Of a DNA stretch of 64,000 nucleotides, positions 41,040 to 52,440 are shown one piece after another. The first letter of the stretch is position 1. Each line of letters starts with the position of its first letter. A program made the position numbers and the translations under genes. The notes below the pieces were generated by a model. It was given only the letters and a program-made list of their open reading frames with translations. It ran no database searches and was not told the origin of the DNA. Origin of the DNA: Fratercula arctica (taxonomy: Eukaryota; Chordata; Aves; Charadriiformes; Alcidae); contig CANTUZ010000007.1 of assembly GCA_947846985.1 (NCBI GenBank), forward strand, positions 31,376,355 through 31,440,354, read 5' to 3'.

Positions 41040-41160
41040 AGCCCAGCCTCGCCGGCAGCAGCCGCTGCTGCAGGAGGCACAGGAGTCCTCCGTGTTCTCA
41101 CACCAGCGTGTCTTGCCGCTGGTGCACAGATCCTGCAGGAACAGGCAAGGGCAGCCAGAG
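41040..41160. other. Isolated GC/CpG-rich patch
   Basis: Around 120 bases with about six CpGs and many CTG/CAG words (gccggcagcagccgctgctg) in otherwise AT-rich intron. The plus strand has a pyrimidine-rich run (40970-40985) and a possible AG acceptor before an open frame, but no convincing donor follows. Could be a non-coding RNA exon or old repeat. Not assignable. Confidence 0.2.
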
Positions 41161-43079
41161 AAGTACTGTGCTGCTATTTCATTTATGCTTGAGATAAAAT
41201 ACCAGTCATCTTAAAAGAATAATTTGCACTAGGTAACATCATAGACAAAAATACTTAATTAAAATAAAATATGTTAATCAAGCTCCATGATTAAAATATC
41301 CCATAGAACTGTTTTCTCCTAAATAATGTAAAAGGTAGTAGAACATATGCTGCAGTATTTTGCTTATTTATTGCTGGAAGAAATCCACAACACTGAAAAG
41401 CTAGTGTCTCAGATTATATGCATGTCTAGACACAGATTGAATTTGATTTTCAGGATATTCCAGACTCAGCAGCACTCAAAACTGTGGTGATGAAATACAA
41501 CTGCATCCAATGAATTTCACTGCTGTTCTCCAGGGTTTAGCAGTAACACCTCTATAAACTACACTCTTAATATCTGTGTTATGATGATGTATACGTGACA
41601 AAAGCATGCACAAACTTTTTGCCAATTCTTCAGACAGCAAATTTGACTGGAAGTCTTCGATCTCTCAAACCGCTGGAATTAGGACTGAGTCATGCAAGCG
41701 TCCATGAGGAACACCACTTTTTTATCCAACACCTGTGAAGCCCTTTAGGCCAAGCAATATGAGAAAGAGATAGCACACATGTCAAGTTCACATGTAACTT
41801 TTGTTGCCACAAGCAAAACATTATAAGACTATAAAAATATAATCTGTGACCACTTTAACAAATGTCCCTTTTATTTTACGTACTATAAACTATATTTAAG
41901 GTACTCCATTGTGGATTCGAAGAGTGAATAAGTTCTGATAATTAAATATGGGCTCCTAACTTGGAAAAAAATTGCCCTGAACAATTTTAACTATGGGTGA
42001 AGAGACATATTCCTATGTACATATTAATAAAATTAGATTTTGTTCTGTTACACCTGTGACAGGTACCCAGATTTACTAAAGATACTATTACTCTGTTTTG
42101 TCCAGAACATTAAATATTTTTGTTCTTAAGCAAAAGTATTTAGTCTAGTTGTAAGTGCAGAAAACAAACTCTCCAGGAAATGAGTTACTTTTCCCTTCCT
42201 GAAAGAGCTCATAATATGATGAGTATAACATTACCATTAATGAGATGAAATGGAATTATAAACAACTGTAGAAATAACAAATCTATTATGAATAATTCCC
42301 ACCAGAAATCTTGGAAACTGGACAACCTACTGCCTGTTCTTATTTGATTTAGTTGAAAGAGAAAAACGAGAGGGAGATCTGTACAACCGGATTTCAGTTG
42401 GCTTTACTGGTAACTTTCAGTTGCATTCACTCACAGATGACTAATTGTTGTCTTCCATACTTGTCTTTCCTATTTGGCCAAACTGAACAGAAGGCAAAGA
42501 TGTCTATTGTCCCCTGACACATTAGTATTCATTATGGTGAAAAGTAAATGAGAACCATTTCATCTTCAGAGCGCTATCCTAAAACATTAACATCTAATAA
42601 TAATATTAAAGTCACATTACAAGTCTTTAATCTGTGGCAGTAATAATGTTGTCTAGTTTAATAAAAATACACATTAAAATAAATATTTTGGCTATCCACT
42701 TTTAGGAGTTTGCAAACAATATTATTACCGAGTTGAAGAGACTTCAGGATAGTTAGAACTAAATTTTCAGAGCAGCGCTGTTGCAGTTACAGCAAGTTGC
42801 TTCCTTTTCCTTGCTTACCCATACTCTCCTAGAGAGAAACAAAAGCTATTTTGTCAGAATTTCTCATGGCAATGCTTTTAAAAAAGAAACATACACACAA
42901 TAAAAGTAGTTATGTATCTTGAAATCAATAACTAAGTAAATAACCACAATGAACCAGAGCTCGGGAATTCCGCACATCTGCAAACGTTATCTGCAGCACA
43001 GCTAGTCCATTGCTCACTCCTGAGGTATTCCTTACCAAATCTTTATTGGAATTCTACCAGACAGACCAACTCTAAGAGA

Positions 43080-43640
43080 GAGCTTTTCATGCAATCCAGC
43101 AAATTGCAATGTGATAAATGTTTTTTTAGCCAGGAAAGTAATCTTTGAAGCAGGAGTCTTTCGTATCAAAGACTTCTGGCCAAAACAGACTGGCACTGAT
43201 TATTTGTTACCAAATCATTGGCATGATTAGAGGTACTCTGGATACACTGACATGTTTCATGATATAATTTACGGGTGAGTATATTTAAAAGTTAGTAAAT
43301 GTTTATGGCTGTAAGAGCTGGCCTTTTAATTAGCTAAGCAGTTTGAAAACGTACCATACTAAGTTCTTGCTGCTTTACATTTATAAAATCGAGTGCCAGC
43401 TTCAAAGTTTTGGGAGCTCCAACATGAACACATTCATTTGCAATGCTGCAGGCATAGTGTTAGCCAATGAGATACTTATTAATTAAGCTGTTTACCAAAA
43501 CTAAGAAATACAATAAGCGCATTTTTGCTGTTGGCTTCACAGAAAGTACAATCAGCACTTTCGGCTTGCAAGGTAGTCTCTCTGTGTTTATTTTTGGCTG
43601 AATGATGACATTCCCTCGCCAATAATATGTTACTGCTTGC
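43080..43640. promoter_or_regulatory. Candidate intronic enhancer (conserved non-coding element-like)
   Basis: About 560 bases without tandem or transposon structure, with two TAATTA cores (ttttaattagctaa and attaattaagctg), a tgtttac forkhead-like word, ttggc NFI-like half-sites (ttggcttc, tttttggctg), and a ccaat word in gccaatgaga. This mix resembles vertebrate developmental enhancers. Function is inferred only. Confidence 0.3.
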
Positions 43641-46600
43641 TCTTTTTTCAGAAATTGCTATACTGAAATAATTGAAAGGCTTCTAAATAATATTCCAACA
43701 CGCCCTTAACAGCATATGAAACACTTGGGACATGGAATTCCCCCTAATTTTATTTTATAAACTCTATGGCTCCTATTTACCCTTTCTCTCCAGCTGCTCT
43801 CATAGTATGCAGCACTTAGATACAGTGGGAAATGACAAGCTAGATCATATCAATTACAAGTGATGGCAGATGAGGTGAGCTGGTAGAAAGAACAACGTCT
43901 TTCATTTGAAATTCCTGCTCTTTATCTTTCTTGGAGAGATCATTCCTGTTGGCCTGGACTTGTGCATTTGATGAATGGGTCAGCAGCTATAATCTGTATA
44001 AGCAAATGAATAAGATGCACATCTCATCCCTCAAACCGTAATGAAAATCTTTATGAGACTGGCTTCATGCATTGAGATGACCTAAGAATATGTTCCTGGT
44101 TTTTTACATATTACAGTTTAATTACCAAGTGACAGCATGAAGACGAACCTGCACCAACCACTCCTGAAAGCTGAGAAAGTAACTAATACATAGGTGGCAC
44201 TATATAAGCAGATATTTAATATTAAATGAATTTAAAAAAATACAAAAACCAGCAGTAAGACAAACTTTTCTCATCATCTATGTTCCAATCATCTTTTTGA
44301 GGAAACACAACTCCTGGCAAAAATGCTGAAAATCAAGTTTCATAGGCAGAAAAACTTTCTAGATTGCCAAAAGTTGCTCAGTCCTATCATTTTTTTTTTC
44401 TTAATTATCATGTAATGAGACTACCAAACTAACCTACAAGAAATGCCTGTATACATTTGAGAGTAAAAGACAATATAATTTATGCTTATACCTGCACACA
44501 TACCCAGACCTCTGTGTTGTCAGAACTGAGCATATTTACCGTAAGTAGGATCTTATTTCTCTAAACTTCACTCCTGCAAACCTTCCATTAATTATAAATT
44601 GCAGTTACAATCACTAGTACGCTCTTCACGTTGAATACAAAAAAACCACAAACAAATAAAAAAATAAACCAAAGTCATGAAGCCAAACAAAATTATAGCA
44701 AAACCTGTTTAAAATCCTTTGGATGAAGAAGTGTTCCACTGAAAATGAATTTTTGTCAGAGACAAAACAAACATTGGCAAGAAGCAAGGCTGGCCAAGAT
44801 GGGGTGAGCGCACCCCTATGATGGTTGCCTCTGCACATACATAAAGTACCTCAAAATTTGGGGAGCAGCGCAACAACTGGGCTCCACCACATCTCCCACC
44901 CCTCTCCTGTTACAGCCATCCTTGGAGTAACTAGTAAGTACCCTCTGGGTCAGGAGAGACTGACTTCCCATGGACATTATTCTTCTCTTCATGCAAAACT
45001 GGCCCAATGGAAAAGCACAGGCCCAAAGCCAAACCTTGCACAGCCCAGTCTGCACATTCAAATTCTAGTTACCCTGAAGTTATCCTGCAGGATGCAGACC
45101 TCCCCTTCACATCTTGGGAAAAGGACCAAGGTGGATCTTAAAAACTCCTCTTGTTAAAGCTGTCACATAAGTTCTTTCCCAGAAAGTTTGTGTTTTCACA
45201 AAAAAAAACCCCACAACTACTTCAGAAATTCTTGGTCAGTTTTTCATAGAAGTTACTACCTCTAGAAGCTGCTAGTTGATGATTTACTGACATGAACTAA
45301 AAATTAGTCAGGAAAACCATTCACTTTCTTTGCTCAACCCATGTCGAGTTTGCTCAAGCTTGTGTTTCCTCTGCAAGGCCATTAACTGATATAAATGATA
45401 TTGAGCAGGTAGAGATTCATTCCTTTGTGATGGAAAAAGATTTTTCTTTCAATTATTAAAAGCCAAGAAAAATGATACTCTAAAGAAGGTGAAAAAGTAC
45501 AACAAAAATATATATCAACTGTTACAGTCTGGACAATGAAATACAAAAATATGATGAAGAATATCCACAATCAGCACATAATTTATTGATTGCCCTTTCT
45601 CAAATGAAGGGCCATCAGCTAGTTTAAAAGTAAAATTACATATTAAAATAACAGCAGAGAGAGATAAAAAATATGAGGGTCATGCAAGGGGAAAAAGATG
45701 TATTTTCAGCAAAGATTTTTAAATGAGATGGAGAGTCAATGAGGCAGAGAAATACAGGAAAGCCCTCCCATGCCAGAAAGAACTGCAGAAAAGCAGGTTC
45801 TTCTAGAGTTAGTTGTGAAATGTTGAGTGGCAGAATGGGAAAGAAAACTAAAAAAGCAAAGTAAACACTCTTGAAATAAACGGCTGTAATCCTGCTTTTC
45901 AGAATGTATATTAATTACATTAGCATAATGGAAGTTGTCTGAAAGGCCAGACAAACTGGGTAGAAGAAAATAAATTACTTGCTACAAATGTGCTAACTAG
46001 TTATAGGACTGTAAACGTATGTTTAAATTGTATATAAATCATGAATCTCATCACCTAGCTCTCTCCTGAACATACAGCTTTGAAATTCTCCTTCCCATGG
46101 CCAGTCCCAGTCCCCGCCCCCACTGCTTGTAGCCATACTCTGCATCAACTTTTGTTACTAACGTTACCGATGTAATTTCTCTCACTACATACATCTGCTA
46201 CCAGCTCACTGAATCCAGGGTCGAATGAGGGGAAAAAGGCAACAGGTGAAACAAAAATGGCAAGCACTTGACCATGGACATAAATTCAATGAATTTGCAG
46301 CAATAGGCAGAAAGTTTAACATAAACTAGAAAAAAAGGTCAACTTTTAACAGCACAAATAAACACTGGGACAATTTACCAGGGCACGGAATGAATTCTCC
46401 GTCACTTGAATCCTTCAGCTGGGACTTTGAGCTGCTCAGATACTGATGTAGTTCAGTCAAATGTTGCAGGCTTAACACAGGAATATTTTAGTGACATTTC
46501 ATAGCCCAGATTACACAAGAGGCCTACACAGATTATCAGTATGGTCCTCTAACCCATTTCTATTTACTCATGCATGCAATCCAAGAGCAATCCAGGTCCA

Positions 46601-47179
46601 CAGACTGACACTTGCACTGTAAATTTACCCTACTGAGTGTAAAATTCTTTGTGGAAGAGTCAGAATCATTGCAAGTGGTGAACTCCTTGGAACATGGCAT
46701 AACTTTGTGTGTACTGTAAATGTAAACAGACTGTTTGCACTCAATTATGTACACAGATAGTTAATTAGGTTTTTAAGTATTTTGGTGAAATTTAAACTTT
46801 CTAATAAAAAAATAAAAATTATTCTAACAGTCTATTGGTTTTAGTCGCATATGCCCTCTCCAAATGTATCTGTACTTTAGAAATGTACCTTTGTAACAAG
46901 CAAGAAGCGTTGGTTAAAACCTGTGTCCCTGGATGGCTGGGTTTTTTTCCCCACATTTAGCCATGACAATTGGCAAGTTTAACCGTGCCTCATTGAAATC
47001 AAGTTGTGTCCTTGAGGTTATTTTCATGCACCTTGAGACTGACTACGATACTGGTGAATAACCGACTGAAGAGATTTTATGTTTGTGTCCTGTACACAGG
47101 CACGTTCTTTTGTCTCTCCTTCGTGCTTCAGGTACCTGTACAAAGGATGTGACTAACAGCATATATTATCACCATGGTG

Positions 47180-47420
47180 TTGACAGGGGCCAGCGGGAGC
47201 CACACGGGCGCTGAGGGCGTCTCTCTGTACAACCCAACGGTGATTTTGGGAGAGGGCACTGCCTGCAACAGCAGACAACATGCTCCCTGCCCTGCCTTCC
47301 ACCATGCGTCCCCAGGGACGTGCCCATGAGCACCTCCTGGGCTCCACGGCCTGCAGAAGCCACAATTTCCTTTGATCCAGCAGTTGCTGCCTCTCAGTGC
47401 CCTGCCCAAGCACATTAGGA
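47180..47420. other. GC/CpG-rich intronic patch, unidentified
   Basis: About eight CpGs in 170 bases (cagcggg, cacgggcgctg, gggcgtc, caacggtg, gcgtcc, gacgtg, cacggcc) in AT-rich surroundings. Minus-strand frames of up to 108 codons cross it in several registers without any motif I can name. The overlap of several frames argues for base composition rather than coding. Confidence 0.25.
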
Positions 47421-48003
47421 AGACGCAGAATAGGATTCCTGTTCTTAAAACACAGCATAGTTATACTAAACACTGTCACCTCAAAGGTACCAACGGGGAC
47501 TCCCCCATTCTGCGCTGACTCGCCTGACTCAGCAGTTACTGAAAAGGAGAGCTCACATTATCAGAGGACTGTCAACCACAGCAGCTCTTTTGGTGTTGGT
47601 TTATTTTAATCCATCAATGTGTAAATGATAGCATTTCTGAAGCAGACATGTAACTCTTTTGGTTCTCTACCACACAACAGACGGTACACGCAGCTGGGAA
47701 GGGAGCCTCCTCATTCAACTCTCCATCATAAGACATACAAGACAATACCCTGAATCACTCCTGCAAGTCTCAGCCCTTCAGAATTATACCCTACACAGAC
47801 CAGTTGAAGTGCTAAATACTAAATAAGTATTAAATCCATCAAAGTACTGTACTCTTTCAGAATATTGCATTAATTTATATATAACTTTTCATAACAATAA
47901 CCTCGCAGATGTGTTTGAAGAATAGGCAATGAGAATACCAAACCGTATTTTTTCAAATATTTATTAAATGTTTTTCCCCTGAATTTAAAAATTTAAAAAT
48001 TAA

Positions 48004-48076
48004 AACCAAAAAAAAACGAAAAAAACCAACCCCCCCCCCCAAAAAACACCTCCCCCCCCAAAACAAAAAAACCCCA
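48004..48076. repeat. A/C low-complexity tract with long C runs
   Basis: Runs of A are interrupted by C runs of 11, 8 and 4, so the minus strand has long G runs that could form G-quadruplex structures. It is also a place where sequencing errors in homopolymer length are likely. Confidence 0.85.
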
Positions 48077-48860
48077 AATCACTCAATTGTGAAATCATAT
48101 TTAAACCTAAGACTTCATCTGACTATTAGAATACCTCAGCCTAAGCTGCATTGCAGAGCAGTTCCCTAACCTGTGTAATTTAGGGCTGATTTTAATTAAA
48201 CCCAAACTGCTACGCTAGAATTGCTCTTAAGTCTGTCCGAGCTCTGCTACGGCCCTGATAGCATGGACACAATGATTGCCATGAAAGCACAGAGGACTGC
48301 GTTAGCAAGGACGAGCAGCTGATGAGGTGTGTTAATTCATTTCTAGGTCTACACAGTCTGAGCATCCACAATGATTGGGCTTCAAACCTTGACCTACAGA
48401 ATTTTAAGCATCACTTCACTCATACTAGAGATTTTGTATATAGACAAAATACAGATTATGGATGACTTCTATGTCAGCAGGAAATAAAATCCTTTACAGT
48501 CAAGATTATTTATTTTACTGAAGATTTGTTTAATTACAAAATAAAAAAATCCTTCTAAACTCAGAACTGTAAATTAAGTTTAAACTTAGTAGACATGATT
48601 GTTGCTAAGAACATAAATAAATGAAGTGGGAGTGGATAGCATAGTTTAAGTTATAGTCAGACACTAACAGTTTTTCCTAAGAGTTCTTACCATTGCTATC
48701 AGAAATAAAAAACCATAATTTCATGTACTTAGTCTACTCCTCTCTGTTTCATTCAGTTAACCATTCTTAACTTGTCTATTTGATGGGAAAAGCCTGAAAG
48801 AGAAACTTAAAAAAAAAAAATTGCCATGAGACTAAGGAGAAATTTTAGTGCATTAAGAAA

Positions 48861-49045
48861 TATCACAGAATAGCTGAGGTTGGAAATGATCTCTGAAGAA
48901 CACCTAAGTCCAACCCCCCACTTCAAAAAAGGGTCTCCCAGAGCATATTGCCCAGGACAGTGTCCAGAGGGGTTTTGAGTATCTGCAAGGATGGAGACTC
49001 CACTCCACTGGGTGCTCCAGTGTTCAACCATCCTCACAGTTTAAA
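48861..49045 (-). mobile_element. 5'-truncated avian CR1 LINE, 3' end only
   Basis: Plus strand reads tcacagaatagctgaggttg, agtccaacccccc, gcccaggacagtgtccagag, gttttgagtatctgcaagga and tggagactccac, then tgttcaaccatcctcacag: the reverse complement of the standard avian CR1 3' end. In sense orientation it ends with the ttctgtgata octamer-type terminus. Only the last stretch of ORF2 and the short 3' untranslated part remain, with a small internal deletion. It lies in the same orientation as DACH2. Confidence 0.95.
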
Positions 49046-49587
49046 ACAAAAAAAGCCTCAGTAAAGGAGAGCAAGTTACCTGGCAAGAAAGAAGCACATA
49101 CAATGCAGTGGTATTAGCCAGCTCTCTTTGGCAAACATTCCTTGCCCAAGAGCTGATTACTCACACTAAAAATCAGTATCAAAAGTAGGCTGGAGAGTAG
49201 GAAAGTAGGCTACTTCCACCTGAAAAGAAACTTAATATTTTAAATAAGCAAGAACCACATTTACATAGAAAAAAAGTGTACAGGCTTTGCTAACCAGCAG
49301 AAAAGTGACAGTATGCAGAGTATCCTACCGCACCTCAGACATGCTAAAAGCGTTAATTCAGTTCTAAACATTCTAGTCTCTGCACTAACCCAAGAAACAT
49401 CAAATTTCTTGAAGAACATGAAGGAAAGAATACTGTATCTGTAACCAAACTATCACTACAGGCACTATCTTCATCTTTGTCACCAGCTCTGACACTTTTA
49501 TAATGACGTAAGTACACAATCCTAGAACTTCAGCTTTGTATTTTCATTTAGCCTTTAAAGTTAACTCTTTCTCTGTGTAGCATAATT

Positions 49588-49608
49588 AAAAAAAAAAAAA
49601 AAAAAAAA
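49588..49608 (+). repeat. Poly-A tract
   Basis: Twenty-one consecutive A followed by caaaaacc. No recognisable retroposon body upstream. Confidence 0.9.
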
Positions 49609-50599
49609 CAAAAACCACCACTATAACACCAAACGTATTTGTTAGCGTCCTGGTTTGAGGATAGCAATTGCTATCCAATGGAGCCTGCTCAGTGAGCATT
49701 TTATTTCTCAGAAATCCACCAAAGTCCCAGAAGGAAGTTACACAAGTACATGGATATTGTAAACGAATGTTTTAGGTGACAGCAGAAAATCAAAACCATT
49801 CACCCCTTGTTAATAACCAGTGGGTTAAAATAATGCCACACATTTCTTATTTCAAGTATCAGTATGTGTATGATTAAATAGCTCATTTAATTTCATGCAC
49901 TTAAGTTAAATTGTGATTACAGTGTACTAACTTATCATTATCTTTACTATGACATACTTATATCAGTGACAATGCAAAAGTGCTAAGAACACATCATGCA
50001 AGCCAACCAGGTAGTCTACCTGATATTCAGAAACCAAACTAAAAAACCTGGCAATACTGAAATAAAGTTCAAGTTACCTAGTGATAGACTGCCATGTCTG
50101 CTTAAGAGCAAATCAAAGTAATTATCAGAAAATCTTATCCTGGGATTAAACAAGAAAATCTATAATAAAACATACTTCTCCTATATTTGTATAGATGAAT
50201 GCTTATATAGATGTTTGTGTACATGCATGTGTGTATGCTTATATATATGAATGTATAAAATCTGATCCTCGGTTTTAACCCCATGAAAAGAGGAAAGGAA
50301 GGAAAATAGACTTCAATATAGCGGAGGTCAAAAGAGCCACACTGAATTTATGATCCCAGTATGATATTTCAGGTCAAGAGCTCTGGTCTCTGTATTTCAT
50401 TTGCATAAAAGAGAAAATAATAAAACCGCATCCACACTGGCGCTCTCAGAAGCTGAAACAACAAGCAGACCTGTTTGTAACCTGTATCCCCAGTGCATTT
50501 ATTAGACAGAACTTAGTGCAACAGAATAACCCGGGTTTATGAACGGCACACCTGGTTATTAGAACTAGGGACAGCAATTAGACATGCTTCTTTCTGTTG

Positions 50600-51140
50600 A
50601 AATTCTACCTCCAGTCTGCTTAGCAATATACATGATTGTTGCAGTTTCAAGATTTCATGTTACATCTCTAATTGCAGGCATTTAGCAGACTGCCTCTTAT
50701 TATTAAGATACTGCTGACTTTTATTGTCAATGTGGCCACAGGACAAGGCTAATAATTACTAGCACCAGAAGCAGCTTGTGGTTTTATATTACATTGAGGT
50801 AAATTACACTGGAATTAGAGTGGATTACTTTTATCAAATGGGGAATAAGCTGTTAATTAACTCCCCGCTGTAGCAATCTTTTTCTGAGCTTGCAACTGTT
50901 ATTAGCTCTAGATTAAACTGTTGAATTAATTTCCCACTTACTTACTATTTCAAGAGTTTTTAATTTACCTGGCAGCAGTTTTAATGGGAAATTGTATTAG
51001 TGAGCATAAATTGTTTTTGGGAAGGGTAAACAGTTTGTGATAATGTTTATTAAGTCGTTTTGTTTGAGCAAAAATATAATTGCAGTTTTAATTAGTGCAT
51101 GGTTGTTGGAGTATTAGGTTTGAGATTACATTATGGCATT
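50600..51140. promoter_or_regulatory. Candidate intronic enhancer dense in TAATTA sites
   Basis: Three TAATTA cores (aataattact, gttaattaactc, tttaattagtgc) plus several TTAAT/ATTAA words lie in about 360 bases, with a cacctggttatt E-box, a tttattgtcaatgtgg segment and ttacctggcagcag. The stretch lacks simple repeats and looks like unique sequence under constraint. This is the best enhancer-like block in the window, but I have only motif density to go on. Confidence 0.35.
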
Positions 51141-51221
51141 CTGAGAAAACAATCACCCAGGTAATCCCAGCATTTATAACTGATAGCAAATAGAAAAGCT
51201 AAGTCAACACTGCTCTGACTT

Positions 51222-51254
51222 ACATGTGTACACATGTGCGGACACGCACACATG
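51222..51254. repeat. Alternating purine-pyrimidine tract with 16-bp perfect palindrome
   Basis: acatgtgtacacatgt (51222-51237) is a perfect palindrome. The alternation continues to tgcg and, after one break, through acacgcacacatgc. Such tracts can adopt Z-form or cruciform structure and are prone to length change. Confidence 0.75.
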
Positions 51255-52294
51255 CCCATGCTCATATGCCCATGCACACAAGCACATTTTGAACAGTAAT
51301 AGAGTAGTACGCTTCCAAAAGAACATGTCATTTCCCTTTGCAGTTAGGCAAAGGCATATGAAGTACTGCACTGTGCGTGTGCGAGCATGTGTTTACAAAC
51401 GCATGAAAGAAAGATGTCAATCAAGTAGCAGAATTTTGTGTATGCTAAGTGGACACATCTCTGATGTTTCATATTTAAAATTTGAAATGTTCAGATCTTT
51501 TAACACAGCAAACTTGTTTTAAATACATTATTTTCTAGCCCTGCTACTTTTATGTCAATGGCAAGCCTAAAAGATAGCACTAAGTCATTAGAAGAAAATT
51601 TTTAAAAAGATAACAAGAATGCAAAATAATTCATCCACTATAATAAACTGCTGTAGATTATTTACTTTGTTACTTATTGGTTGAATACATAGAGAGGTCA
51701 TTTACTGTAGTCTGATGTTTTCTGATGTTTATAAAATCCTAGATGAGCTTCTTTAAAGATAATTGTTAATACACTTTTGGGTAGCAATATATACAAACTA
51801 CTTTCATTCTACAGTCTATTGTCTACGATTAAGAAAATTCCAGTAGTTTGGTGTGTCCTAATACATCCTACTCGGCAACAGCCGCTACTGCAGAAGATGT
51901 GGTTTTGTGCCATATGTACTTGCCCTGTGTGATGTCCCAGACAGCAAAGGGCATCACAAGCAGGACTGGGTACCCAGCTTAAGAAACATCCAACCTCACA
52001 AAAACCCACAAGTGAAACATGGGCAACAGGACTGCATTCATACACCCAAACTGAAGAGTAGAGACCGATTTTAAGAAGAGCTTAACTCTACTTTATGCTT
52101 TCCAGCTGCAGTGTTACTGGCTGTGGCAGTTACCACCTAGATGCCCAGCAGGCACACATTATCAAATTCTCTATGACATTGCTGTCAGATGTTTCAGCCG
52201 TACTACCCCTGCGGTAGCCCTGTAACTCAAAAATACGTTTCAAAAATATGTTAAATTGTTAAACTAACCTGACTGAAAAAGGTTAAGAAGGGGT

Positions 52295-52440
52295 GTCCTG
52301 AGCAGCTCAGCCTGGAGATAGGAGGCGACAATTGCTCTTTGCAGGGGAGCAGTAATGAGGTCTGCATGAAGACAGAGCCATTAACATCTAATGACCACAC
52401 CTAGAAGACAGGTTGCAACCAAGCCCATAGGCTCCATGTC
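52295..52440 (+). repeat. Possible degraded CR1 fragment
   Basis: agcagctcagcctggaga and taggaggc, then attgctctttgca, resemble the CR1 ORF2 segment ctgctcagcctggagaagag…attgctctctaca. A later part (aatgaccacacctagaagac, aggttgcaacc) fits loosely the family's gacaggacaagaggaaatgg piece. Divergence is high and the match is short. Confidence 0.4.

Larger units (their letters stand above)
30073..48860. other. Intronic DNA, no gene recognised
   Basis: Nearly 19 kb of AT-rich intron. Separately listed contents are GC/CpG patches at 32840-33060, 41040-41160 and 47180-47420, microsatellite/minisatellite sequence at 39860-39986, a candidate enhancer at 43080-43640, and an A/C-rich tract at 48004-48076. 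The remaining sequence shows only short frames with no recognisable product and no DACH2-like exon. Confidence 0.6.
49046..52294. other. Intronic DNA, no gene recognised
   Basis: AT-rich intron containing a 21-base poly-A run (49588-49608), the candidate enhancer at 50600-51140, and an alternating purine-pyrimidine segment at 51222-51254. No exon-like segment recognised. Confidence 0.6.

Noticed and set aside
41910..41925. ggattcgaag, resembling a tRNA T-loop
   Set aside because: No acceptor stem, anticodon arm or B-box spacing around it.
44980..45080. Possible tRNA-derived SINE (MIR-like) words such as attcaaattctagtt
   Set aside because: Only short scattered resemblance; no A/B box pair with correct spacing.
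48807..49037. Minus-strand 76-codon frame
   Set aside because: It runs through the CR1 3' end at 48861-49045 and represents decayed ORF2/3' sequence, not a host gene.
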